From Udaeobacter sp046731855 (GTDB lineage: Bacteria; Verrucomicrobiota; Verrucomicrobiia; Chthoniobacterales; UBA10450): a stretch of DNA of 13,349 nucleotides. Made by a program: the position numbers and the translations under genes. The DNA lies in the NCBI GenBank assembly GCA_046731855.1, contig JBKPLX010000197.1:1-13349 (forward strand), in the 5' to 3' direction. This document shows, one piece after another, positions 1 through 7,675 of the stretch; position 1 is the first letter of the stretch; each line of letters starts with the position of its first letter. The notes under the pieces were generated by a model. The model was given only the letters and a program-made list of their open reading frames with translations, searched no databases and was not told the origin of the DNA.

Positions 1-30
1 CGTGGGCTCGGAGATGTGTATAAGAGACAG
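1..30 (+). other. Nextera/Tn5 adapter remnant (non-genomic)
   Basis: Bases 12-30 are the 19-base Tn5 mosaic end AGATGTGTATAAGAGACAG, and bases 1-11 (CGTGGGCTCGG) match the part of the Nextera read-2 transposase adapter that precedes it. This is library sequence left on a contig end, not biology. The GTG at 16 that seems to open the first reading frame lies inside it, so residues MYKRQ of that frame are artifactual. Confidence 0.97.
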
Positions 31-201
31 GTCATTACCAGCGACCAGGTCAGCGGGATCCAGAACAGCGGGCATGCTCCGACTCAGCCAAGCGAGTCTG
101 CGATCATCGCAACGCTGCAACCGGGTAATTACACGGCGATAGTGCGTGGGGTGAGTAACACGGTTGGAGTTGCTTTAGCGGAAGTGTACGATCTGAGCAC
201 T
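31..201 (+). repeat. 417-bp tandem repeat, partial copy 1
   Basis: This stretch aligns without gaps to 448-618 at an offset of 417 bases (139 codons). Long blocks are identical, for example CAACCGGGTAATTACACGGC in both copies, while most differences fall at third codon positions. The contig begins inside this array. Confidence 0.9.
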
Positions 202-618
202 GATACTGCCTCAATTTTAGGCAACATCAGTACGCGGAGCTTTGTTCAGACGGGCAACGACGTGATGATTGGCGGATTTATTGTTGAAGGGAGCGGATCA
301 AAGACTGTGATTGTGCGTGCCATTGGTCCCGAGCTTACGCGATTTGGGGTTCCTAATGCATTGGCCGATCCGGCGCTGGATCTGCACAACGGCGCAGGGG
401 CTTTGATTGCCTCTAACAATAACTGGCAGACCACCGTAATTGGCGGGATCATTAACAGCAACCAGGTTAGCGCGATTCAAAGCAGTGGGCATGCTCCGAG
501 TCTACCAAGCGAATCTGCGATCATCGCCACTCTGCAACCGGGTAATTACACGGCGATCGTGCGTGGTGTGAGTAATACGACTGGCGTTGCTCTGGTGGAA
601 GTGTACGATCTGCAATAG
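31..618 (+). CDS. 3' end of tandem-repeat surface/secreted protein (5' partial)
   Basis: About 195 codons of open frame run from the adapter junction to TAG at 616-618; the true start lies off the contig. The protein is made of a 139-residue unit: one partial copy (31-201) and one complete copy (202-618). Recurring motifs are SGHAP-x3-PSESAIIATLQPGNYTAIVRG and VALxEVYDL, and the full copy adds NISTRSFVQTGNDVMIGGF and VRAIGPELTRFGVPNALADP. The composition is rich in G, N, T and beta-branched residues, with no cysteine and no membrane span, which suggests a beta-rich extracellular repeat. Similar units occur at the C-termini of large exported Verrucomicrobiota proteins (from memory of the family). 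No catalytic motif is visible and there is no sorting tail after the last repeat. Function is unknown; surface or adhesive role is inference. Confidence 0.8.
   Translation, partial: VITSDQVSGIQNSGHAPTQPSESAIIATLQPGNYTAIVRGVSNTVGVALAEVYDLSTDTASILGNISTRSFVQTGNDVMIGGFIVEGSGSKTVIVRAIGPELTRFGVPNALADPALDLHNGAGALIASNNNWQTTVIGGIINSNQVSAIQSSGHAPSLPSESAIIATLQPGNYTAIVRGVSNTTGVALVEVYDLQ
448..618 (+). repeat. 417-bp tandem repeat, terminal copy
   Basis: This is the C-terminal part of the last 139-residue unit, matching 31-201. It ends directly at the stop codon. Confidence 0.9.
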
Positions 619-647
619 TCTTGGCTTTCTGAGCGTCAATGAAAACG

Positions 648-665
648 GAGCCAACGGCATGGCTC
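648..665. terminator. Weak hairpin between convergent genes
   Basis: GAGCCA (648-653) and TGGCTC (660-665) form a 6-bp stem around a 6-base loop, in the 96-base gap between two convergent genes. On the minus strand it is followed by CGTTTTC, on the plus strand by TTGTC, so it could act in either direction. The U-runs are short and the stem is modest. Confidence 0.3.
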
Positions 666-714
666 TTGTCTAACGCTCCTGCCGATATTCTGGACGGCCA
701 GAGCTAACAACGAT

Positions 715-2682
715 TCAGTCGCCTAACGAAAAGTCAGCGCGCTCCCGAGAAAGATTTGGATTGTAATACGGATCGCGTTCAAGCACTTCCGGCCAGCGCT
801 CACGCATTAGGTTCGGCTCATCTGTCACGCGACTAACCGGGGATTCGTGGTAATATAGCTTCGCGAATGGAGTGTAAACGATAACATAACCAGCGCGCCG
901 CATCTTTAAGCAGAGATCGATCTCGTCAAAGCTAGCAGGCAGGTCTTCATCGAATCCTCCCACTTCGTCAAACACATCTCGCCTTGTCAGTAGACACGCC
1001 TTTGTGACAGCGCTGTAGTTACGTGTCGCTTGCAACTGGCGACAGACGCCTGGAGCCTCAGCGGGCAAACCGCGAAACGCATGCTCCGCGATTCCACCCA
1101 CGCCTACCACGATCCCGGCGTGCTGCACCGTGTCGTCAGGATAGAGAAGTCGAGGTCCGACTGCGCCGACTTCGGTCCGCTGGACATGCTCCGCCATCAG
1201 GGTCAGCCAGTTGTTGTCGAGCACCTCCGTATGGTAGTCTAGAAAGAGGATCCAGGGACTGTCAGTTTGTTTCACGGCGAAATTGTTGATTGCCGAAAAA
1301 TTGAATTGGCCGCTGTAATGCAAGAGCCGGTGTTTAAAGTTCGAAAAGTACGCACGCGCATCCTCAGACTGGCTGTCGTTATCAACCACAACTATCTCAT
1401 AAGGTGCATAACCAGTCTTGCTTGTTAGGCTATCGAGGCAACGGGCCAGCAAATCGACCCGATCGCGCACGGGGATGATGATCGAGATTTTCTTTGTTTC
1501 CGTCAGTTCTCGTTTGACCCAATAGAGATAGGTGCGCCAGTCAACAACGACATGCCCGGGCTGCTGCCGCCGTTGCAGATGCTCTTCGAGCGCTACACGC
1601 CCGGCCTCGAGCATTTTAGGCTTACACTGGATATTATCGGCTGTAGAAGTCAGGGTGCGCCGCCAATGATAAAGTACTCGCGGGATGTGATCGATGCGGT
1701 TCGTTTGTTCGATAACCCTGAGGAAAAGGTCGTAGTCCTGGGCGCCATCAAACCTGGAGCGGAATCCCCCGACTTGTTTGACCAGTTCGCGGCGGATGAG
1801 CGTGAAATGGCAGACGTAATTGCAGGAGAGAAAGTAGTCCGGTGACCAATCCGGCTTAAAAATGGGAGAATCGAAGCCTCTCTCAGTCAATTTGTCTTCG
1901 TCGGAGTAAATCAGGTCGGCTTCAGGATGGTCTTGAAGCCGTTTCACGTTTTGAAAAAGCGCATCCGGTTCAAGGAGATCGTCGTGATCGAGGAAGCCCA
2001 CCCAATCACCTGCTGCGATCGCCAGGCCGCGATTTGAGGCTGCAGAAATTCCGCGCTGCTTTTCGTCCTTACCCAAAATGACCCGAGAGTCAGATGCCGC
2101 CAACTCGGTCAAGGCTCGAAGCATATCAGGGTCTGTGGAATGATCGTCGATCAGGATCAGCTCCCACTTTTCATAAGTCTGGGCCAGCACCGACTCAACG
2201 CATTCTCTCAGCCATCGGACCGGCGTGTTAAAGACGGGTGTGAGGATACTAATGAGCGGCTGGAACGCGAATCCGAGCGCCTCCTGCCGCATTCGGTCCA
2301 AGTCGCATGCAGTCGCTCGGTGGCGGTGCAGCCATTTGTGATATTCGCTCGAAGTAGAGGTATCGTCGCCGCTCCGCCGAAATGGCTTTTTCCAGACGTT
2401 CTTGATCAGCCGCTCAGAAAGGCGGTATGGCGCAAGCAACGCATGACCTATTTTTCGTTCTGGCGATTTGAGTAGCGCCTGCTCTTGCTCCTTCAACAAT
2501 TCCAACTCACGGTGATAATGCTTTAGCTTCAGTAATTTTCCTTCAAGCTGGCCGATATGGCGCTCAGCGGCTTCCAACTCAGACATACGCACGCGTAGCG
2601 CTCGCTCACACTTGCGCAACTGCACATATTGGCCGGCGAAAGCTGATTCCGCCTCCAACAGTAGCTGTTCAGGGCTTTTCAT
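715..2682 (-). CDS. Double-domain family 2 glycosyltransferase
   Basis: This 655-residue protein probably adds two sugars, or one sugar processively, to a surface glycan at the cytoplasmic face of the membrane. Residues 1-75 are a charged, probably coiled-coil stalk, then a basic linker (75-103). GT2 domain 1 (about 142-340) starts PLISILTPVFNTP and carries DHDD at 232-235 and GAQDYDLFLR at 313-322. GT2 domain 2 (about 398-612) starts KISIIIPVRDR and has FDEIDLCLKMRRAGY at 585-599. In domain 2 the usual NND/DDD metal site is replaced by DYH (482-484, in FLDYHTEV), a DXH form also known from polypeptide GalNAc-transferases. The ATG shares ATGA with the upstream methyltransferase stop, so translation is probably coupled; no Shine-Dalgarno sequence is seen. 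It is the last gene of the operon. Sugar specificity cannot be read from sequence. Confidence 0.9.
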   Translation of the reverse strand: MKSPEQLLLEAESAFAGQYVQLRKCERALRVRMSELEAAERHIGQLEGKLLKLKHYHRELELLKEQEQALLKSPERKIGHALLAPYRLSERLIKNVWKKPFRRSGDDTSTSSEYHKWLHRHRATACDLDRMRQEALGFAFQPLISILTPVFNTPVRWLRECVESVLAQTYEKWELILIDDHSTDPDMLRALTELAASDSRVILGKDEKQRGISAASNRGLAIAAGDWVGFLDHDDLLEPDALFQNVKRLQDHPEADLIYSDEDKLTERGFDSPIFKPDWSPDYFLSCNYVCHFTLIRRELVKQVGGFRSRFDGAQDYDLFLRVIEQTNRIDHIPRVLYHWRRTLTSTADNIQCKPKMLEAGRVALEEHLQRRQQPGHVVVDWRTYLYWVKRELTETKKISIIIPVRDRVDLLARCLDSLTSKTGYAPYEIVVVDNDSQSEDARAYFSNFKHRLLHYSGQFNFSAINNFAVKQTDSPWILFLDYHTEVLDNNWLTLMAEHVQRTEVGAVGPRLLYPDDTVQHAGIVVGVGGIAEHAFRGLPAEAPGVCRQLQATRNYSAVTKACLLTRRDVFDEVGGFDEDLPASFDEIDLCLKMRRAGYVIVYTPFAKLYYHESPVSRVTDEPNLMRERWPEVLERDPYYNPNLSRERADFSLGD

Positions 2683-4010
2683 GCAAAGTCGGGACCATCT
2701 GGCTTTCGGCGCATCCAGAAGCTGCCTCCACCTAAGACAGATAAGCTTGGAAAAGTAGCTTTGAAATCCTTCCTATGGCAATAACTGAGGTAGCGGTTGG
2801 CCATTAGCACCTCGAACCGAAAATTAAAGCTCAAAAATGCCTGGAGCAGATACTGCTCGGTCCAAAACCGAAATTCTTCCATCACCCAATCACGCCTGTA
2901 ATCGAAAGGAAAAAAGATATCGTGCACATGGACAATGACCCCGGGGTTGAGACGTGGTAACACTTCCAAAAATAGATAATTGACGTCTCCACCAATTTTC
3001 ACGGTGTGAGAACTGTCGATGAATAGAATGTCGCGAGAGCCAAGTTGCGAAAAGAAGTCAAGATCGACGTCCTGTACTTTTTTCTCGATAAGGGAATGCA
3101 ACCCTGGGAAGCCACGTTTTAGAAATTCCTGAGGAAATGGCTCGATACAGATGACACTTCCGCTGTTGTTTTTCTTAACGGCTGCGCTCAGGACCAGAGA
3201 AGAGATGCCGGCGCCGATTTCGATGATCAACCGCGGCTGAAAATGACGGACCATGCAGTGAGCCACCAGGGCGTCGGTGCCACGAAACGGACCTTTCTTG
3301 ACATAAAAGTGGTCCGGTTCCCCGGTCGGCCTCGCCGGAACTTGTTCGTACTCGTCCCGAAATTTTGGAAAGTGCTTTCGCAGCAGATCCAGCTGCACGG
3401 AGTCATTCATGTCGACGCCCACGAGTTCGCTCGGCTTGTTCCACAGCGCATCGGGCAAGGTTCGCGTATCAGGGATCGGCTGATAGAAGTGCACAGGCGT
3501 CACATGGAAACCGTGCCGCTCCCAAAGGGGAAAAAACTCGTGGAACCTTCCGCTATGCAAACAATGAGGCATAACCGTCGCAATGAATTGCGAAAGGTCG
3601 GCCATGCCAATATTTCCACGCGTTACTTCCTCTGCCAGATCGCGCAGAATCATCGGCACGGATTTGAAATCGCGTCGCACTTTCACTGAGTCAATAGGCG
3701 TATCCGGCTGACTCCCGCCGTAAAGGCGGCAGTCATATATCGTGGAATCCACAATCCAGGGGATTTCAATGTGGCCAGATTCTCCTCCGCGGGCCACGAG
3801 TTTCTCTTCACTGGCTGAAGCCGCAACACGAATCTCACCGCCACCTGGATCGTTCGTCACCCATGAAATCACAACCTCGCGTTGCCCGAAAGGAATGGGA
3901 TTCGGGCTCGCCGTGATTTTTCCGGTGATCTGGCCGGTTGGCTCGGTGTTACTCACCCGTGAGAAACCAAAATCAGTTTTTTGCGGCAACGGCAATCTCG
4001 GGCCGTGCAA
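2679..4010 (-). CDS. SAM-dependent methyltransferase with N-terminal Ig-like domain
   Basis: Up to 443 residues. Residues about 27-112 look like a beta-sandwich or Ig-like domain (ITASPNPIPFGQ, VVISWVT, YDCRLYGG), a type found attached to enzymes of surface-glycan clusters, possibly for glycan binding. Residues about 174-370 form a class I methyltransferase of the Methyltransf_24 type: motif I EIGAGISS (264-271), acidic IEP (289-291), DILFIDSSHTVKIGGD (327-342) and HVHDIFFPFDY (361-371). It probably methylates a sugar or a linked group; the acceptor is unknown. The start is uncertain. The longest frame opens with TTG at 4010 and overlaps the upstream gene by 38 bases, whereas a GTG at 3956 (residue 19) would clear that overlap and keep the Ig-like domain. 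No ATG occurs before residue 120. The stop overlaps the next gene's ATG by 4 bases. Confidence 0.85.
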   Translation of the reverse strand: MHGPRLPLPQKTDFGFSRVSNTEPTGQITGKITASPNPIPFGQREVVISWVTNDPGGGEIRVAASASEEKLVARGGESGHIEIPWIVDSTIYDCRLYGGSQPDTPIDSVKVRRDFKSVPMILRDLAEEVTRGNIGMADLSQFIATVMPHCLHSGRFHEFFPLWERHGFHVTPVHFYQPIPDTRTLPDALWNKPSELVGVDMNDSVQLDLLRKHFPKFRDEYEQVPARPTGEPDHFYVKKGPFRGTDALVAHCMVRHFQPRLIIEIGAGISSLVLSAAVKKNNSGSVICIEPFPQEFLKRGFPGLHSLIEKKVQDVDLDFFSQLGSRDILFIDSSHTVKIGGDVNYLFLEVLPRLNPGVIVHVHDIFFPFDYRRDWVMEEFRFWTEQYLLQAFLSFNFRFEVLMANRYLSYCHRKDFKATFPSLSVLGGGSFWMRRKPDGPDFA

Positions 4011-7000
4011 CTGCTGGCGCCTGCTTTAAACCTTTGAGATGATCGTCACGAAATAAAAGTTCCAGATTCTTGCGGGCTGCGTCGGTGGAATACAGAGCGC
4101 GTGTTTTCGCGATGCCGTTCTCCGAGAGCCGATTCCAAAGCTCCTCCGATTCGTAGAGCTCAATTAATGCTCGCGCAAACTCTTCCGGCTCGTCCGCCAC
4201 CAGAATTTCTTCACGATCACACAGGTCCGTTCCCTCCACAGCTACCGATGTTGCGACTACTGGCACGCCAAACGCCATGCTTTGATTGATTTTGCCCTTT
4301 ACTCCCGCGCCAAATCGCAGCGGTGCGACAGACAATCTCACGCTATCGAAAAACGAACGCGCATCTCGCTGCAAGCCGGCGACAATGATCTTTTCACTTG
4401 CCAGCGCGACGATTTCCGGCGGCGCCTTGTCTCCTATGATGTAAAATTTTGCATCGCCCAGGCGCTCACTTAACAGCGGATAAATTTCCTTTATAAAGAA
4501 GAGAACAGCGTCAGTGTTTGGCGGGTGTTGGAAACCACCGATAAATAGCCAGTCCCGTCGAAGCGTGAATGGCGTTTTGGAACCGGACACATCAACAATG
4601 TTAGAGACCAATTGGATCGACTTTTCAGGCCATTTCTCCTCGAGTAGCTGTCGTTCGGTACGGCTTACTACCCACGTCTCGTCGGATTGATCAATCAACT
4701 CCGACTCCTGCTGTTTTGTTTCCTGCGCTTTCCGTCGGACCTCAGGATCGCCGGTTAGGCGCGCCTGGCTCTCTTCCCGAAGGAAATGTAGATCGACTGT
4801 ATCAAAAATAATCCGGCTCTGCGGCGCGTACCGGCGAACGTCCGTGATGTGTTTTCGCGCAAACTGGCAACGGCTTAACACGACCACATCGAACTCGGAG
4901 CCATTTGCAATCAGGTAGTCGCGCACCTTTTTGATGTAAGGGTGGTTGAGTACCTTGATGCCGCGTTTTTGCAGCTCGCTCGTATAAGGAGGAATGTCTG
5001 CCAGGTTGTCGGGAATAAACGTAACGCTATGACCAAGCTGGTGAAGCAGTTTCAGGATTTGGAACATCCGAAGCGATCCTGAATCGCGATCCGGCATTGG
5101 AAGATGATGATCGATCACAAGAATATTCTTTCGCCCCGGCGATGCCTGCCGCAGGAACGCCACATCGCCATTGCGTGGTTTTGTCTTCAGCTCGGCCGCC
5201 CATGCCTCCGCAAACCTAGTGCGGTTAATCTCCTGATGTTTTTTTGTGCCAGTGGACAGATCGGTGCCCCCGGTTGCTCCCTCGTAATGAATAACCTCAC
5301 TTAGAGGCTGGTATAACACCTTATAGCCAGCTCGGCGGACCTTGAATGCCAAGTCGGTATCCTCGTAGTAGGCAGGCGCGTAGCGCGAATCGAAACCCCC
5401 TAGGCTGTGAAACAACGATTTGGGAATCATCAACGACGCCGCTGAGCAGTAGTCCACTTGCCGGAGATAATTGTATTCAGGTTTTTCGGGATCATCGGAC
5501 TTTCCATAGTTCCAACCAGAGGCATCCTGCCAGATAATCCCACCCGCCTCTTGTAATCGGCCATCTGGATAGATCAGTTTTGAGCCAACTATCCCTACTT
5601 GTGGTTCCTCTGCGAAAGTATCGAGCAAGGCACTTAGCCACCCTGGCCTTACAACAGTGTCGTTGTTCAGAAAAACCAGGTGTTTGCCGCGTGCTTTCTC
5701 CGCGCCAAAGTTGCAGGAAACGATAAATCCTGAATTGGTCTCGTTTCGCAGATAAATTATACCCCGGATCTGAGGAATAAGCTTGGCCGTGTCATCTGTG
5801 GAGCAGTCATCCACGATGATCACTTCGAAGTGCGGTCGTTCCTCAACGGCTTGAAGCGAAGCGAGGCATGCATGTGTAAACGAGAGTTGGTTGAACACCG
5901 GTATAACAACTGATACCTCCACTTCCTGGTGCGCTGGAAAGCGAAGGGACGTCAAAGGCAGTGAGGGAGTGGGCGCCCCCAAATTTTTAGACGCCTTATT
6001 TCGTGGCCTGGTTTCTGTCCTGCCAGTTTTGTTACTATTATCCGGACGAGTTACTTGCTCATCTGTCTCCGCCAGCGGAGTTCTGGGAATTTTGGGCACC
6101 TGGGTATCTTTGATTTCCTCATCGATCTTTGCGATTTCAGGATGCTCGGCCCGCCATTTGGCATAGGCGTTTACGATTTTTTCAAGGTGCCCGTAACCAC
6201 CGGACAGCTTCCCGTGAGATAGCTTTGCTTTTAGCGTTGCTCCCGGATTGGATAATTTCCACCGACGTGACGCGGTCAGACGGGCAGAGGATTTTTCCAC
6301 GTCTTCAAGCAAACGTGAGAGCCTTCGCGTATTCCATAGCTGTTTGCGTAACCGATCTGTCAGTTCGCCGATATACCTCTCATCTTCTGCGAGGTTGATG
6401 CTCCTATGGTGAAGCAGACTGTTTAATTGCGTTATTCGCTCTTCTGTTTGCGCAAGATGCTCGATCAGTTCCTCGACTTGGGCCTTATGCTGCGCTTCGG
6501 TTTTGGCAAGATGCGCCGTGAGTTCCTCGACTTGGGCCTTATGCTGCGCTTCGGTTTTGGCGAGATGGTCGCTGATTTTTTCGATGTCGACCTTGTGGCG
6601 AGCTTCAGTTTGTGCCAGGAGCTCACGGTAGAGTTGCTCGATTTGGCCAATTCTTTCTGGAATGAACGTGTTCAGCCGGCTTACCGTTCCCGGAAGCAAA
6701 ACGCCCGTCTCCACTTTGGCGACTTGCACAGCCGCTGGTGCTGCCGCCTTCTTCCGTGTGGTTGATGCCTCATCAATCAAAACGCGATAGAGTTCGATCA
6801 CCTCTGGGGCGACGTGAGCATCAATCAGGTCGTCAACTTTGAAATGGGTATGGCGCCTTCGCTTCGTTACCAGCGCCGCTGCGCTGATAACTTTGGTATC
6901 AGACAAACCGACAAACTGCGCAATCCGTCGTAATTCCGATTCTGGATCTTCGAAGAACAAATCGTAATGCGTGACGAGTCGGTCGCGCCAGTTTGCTCTG

Positions 7001-7506
7001 TCGATCAAGCGCCGATTGTAGATTTCCCAAAGGCGTAACCCAAACGAATAGGAGGTTCCGTTTCGCTCTTTCATCGAGTGAGCGACCTCTAATGGATTGC
7101 GCACCATGATGAGCGTTTTCATGCTTGGCAGCAGGTCCTGCCAGAATGGCAGCGTCAAACTATTGCGTGGGTCCTTCCAGCCCCACAGACCTGCGGAACT
7201 GAATCTTTCGATCAGCAGCCTCGCTTTCATGCGCAAAGGGGCCAGCCTTTCATCTGCGAAGCTTTCGTCAGTCGTCGGCGGCAGGTCCCAAGCGCCTCCC
7301 AGTTCGCTTAACAACTCGTCATTAAGTGCTACGAACCCCAGATGTTCCCAGAAACCGTCAGGGTTATCGGCCTGCGGAGGCATTAATTCGCTTTTTGGAC
7401 CCAGATAAAGTCCGCAGACATGCAATAGCCTTGTGAGCATTGACGTGCCTGAACGATGCGCTCCGGCAATGCAAATCGCTGTCTGGCTGTCAGCGCTGTT
7501 TTTCAC
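3973..7506 (-). CDS. Trifunctional sulfotransferase-GT2-GT4 fusion
   Basis: This 1177-residue protein holds three enzyme domains. Residues 8-245 are a PAPS-dependent sulfotransferase: the phosphosulfate loop is GAHRSGTS (15-22), followed by WGWKDPR (108-114) and the 3'-phosphate motif VRNPLEVAHSM (135-145). Residues about 280-405 are a coiled coil with 18-residue repeats, then a basic linker. Residues about 529-745 are a GT2 domain (VEVSVVIPVFN, NND at 614-616, YYEDTDLAFKVRRAGY at 713-728). Residues about 793-1152 are a GT-B, GT4-like domain (ILVIDHHLPMPDRDSGSLR, LFIGGFQHPPN, and RFGAGVKGKINQSMAFGVPV at 1064-1083). It probably extends and sulfates a surface glycan. The GTG start directly follows an in-frame TGA, and the P-loop at residue 15 rules out a much later start. 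It is the first gene of the operon. A chimeric assembly is unlikely because the frame is continuous through all domains. Confidence 0.9.
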   Translation of the reverse strand: MKNSADSQTAICIAGAHRSGTSMLTRLLHVCGLYLGPKSELMPPQADNPDGFWEHLGFVALNDELLSELGGAWDLPPTTDESFADERLAPLRMKARLLIERFSSAGLWGWKDPRNSLTLPFWQDLLPSMKTLIMVRNPLEVAHSMKERNGTSYSFGLRLWEIYNRRLIDRANWRDRLVTHYDLFFEDPESELRRIAQFVGLSDTKVISAAALVTKRRRHTHFKVDDLIDAHVAPEVIELYRVLIDEASTTRKKAAAPAAVQVAKVETGVLLPGTVSRLNTFIPERIGQIEQLYRELLAQTEARHKVDIEKISDHLAKTEAQHKAQVEELTAHLAKTEAQHKAQVEELIEHLAQTEERITQLNSLLHHRSINLAEDERYIGELTDRLRKQLWNTRRLSRLLEDVEKSSARLTASRRWKLSNPGATLKAKLSHGKLSGGYGHLEKIVNAYAKWRAEHPEIAKIDEEIKDTQVPKIPRTPLAETDEQVTRPDNSNKTGRTETRPRNKASKNLGAPTPSLPLTSLRFPAHQEVEVSVVIPVFNQLSFTHACLASLQAVEERPHFEVIIVDDCSTDDTAKLIPQIRGIIYLRNETNSGFIVSCNFGAEKARGKHLVFLNNDTVVRPGWLSALLDTFAEEPQVGIVGSKLIYPDGRLQEAGGIIWQDASGWNYGKSDDPEKPEYNYLRQVDYCSAASLMIPKSLFHSLGGFDSRYAPAYYEDTDLAFKVRRAGYKVLYQPLSEVIHYEGATGGTDLSTGTKKHQEINRTRFAEAWAAELKTKPRNGDVAFLRQASPGRKNILVIDHHLPMPDRDSGSLRMFQILKLLHQLGHSVTFIPDNLADIPPYTSELQKRGIKVLNHPYIKKVRDYLIANGSEFDVVVLSRCQFARKHITDVRRYAPQSRIIFDTVDLHFLREESQARLTGDPEVRRKAQETKQQESELIDQSDETWVVSRTERQLLEEKWPEKSIQLVSNIVDVSGSKTPFTLRRDWLFIGGFQHPPNTDAVLFFIKEIYPLLSERLGDAKFYIIGDKAPPEIVALASEKIIVAGLQRDARSFFDSVRLSVAPLRFGAGVKGKINQSMAFGVPVVATSVAVEGTDLCDREEILVADEPEEFARALIELYESEELWNRLSENGIAKTRALYSTDAARKNLELLFRDDHLKGLKQAPAVARPEIAVAAKN
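6467..6567 (-). repeat. 54-bp in-frame coiled-coil repeat
   Basis: Bases 6467-6513 recur at 6521-6567 with one mismatch in 47. At protein level the unit is HLAKTEAQHKAQVEELTA (residues 314-331), followed by a near copy (332-349), with degenerate copies before (296-313, starting LLAQTEARHK) and after (350 on, starting HLAQTEER). The near identity of the two central copies points to a recent duplication in a rod-like spacer. Confidence 0.9.
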
Positions 7507-7517
7507 TCAAAATGCGT

Positions 7518-7546
7518 ATACAACGATGGTCAATGCAGTGCGTCAA
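7518..7546 (-). promoter_or_regulatory. Candidate promoter of the glycan operon
   Basis: On the minus strand TTGACG (7546-7541) is followed after 17 bases by TTGTAT (7523-7518). The -35 matches the sigma-70 consensus at 5 of 6 positions and the -10 at only 3 of 6. Transcription would begin about 5 bases before the GTG at 7506, giving an almost leaderless message. This agrees with the lack of a Shine-Dalgarno sequence but is weak evidence. Confidence 0.25.
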
Positions 7547-7604
7547 GCCGATTGCTAAGCGTCGGCTAGAATGCAATGACCGCCACGCGGAGACAGTCGC
7601 ACGT

Positions 7605-7634
7605 TTGAGAGTAACCTCAATTTCATGCTATAAA
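7605..7634 (+). promoter_or_regulatory. Candidate sigma-70-type promoter of rph
   Basis: TTGAGA (7605-7610) and TATAAA (7629-7634) each match the consensus at 5 of 6 positions and are separated by 18 bases. They lie 42 bases upstream of the rph ATG, predicting a leader of about 35 bases. Confidence 0.5.
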
Positions 7635-7675
7635 TCTTCGTCGCGCAAATCCCAGTTACACCTAAGCTCACAACC

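Noticed and set aside
16..30. GTG at 16 as the start of the first gene
   Set aside because: It lies within the sequencing adapter; genomic sequence begins at 31.
3243..3689. 148-codon plus-strand frame inside the methyltransferase gene
   Set aside because: The opposite strand encodes conserved methyltransferase motifs, and this frame has none.
3973..4010. 38-base overlap as a sign of frameshift or fusion between fusion gene and methyltransferase
   Set aside because: Both proteins are complete by domain content, and a GTG at 3956 removes the overlap.
6467..6567. Direct repeats as a CRISPR array
   Set aside because: The copies are contiguous, with no unique spacers, and encode in-frame coiled-coil repeats.
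6427..6765. Plus-strand frame of 112 codons over the coiled-coil region
   Set aside because: It is the antisense shadow of the 54-bp repeat in the fusion gene, with no recognisable domain and no ribosome site.
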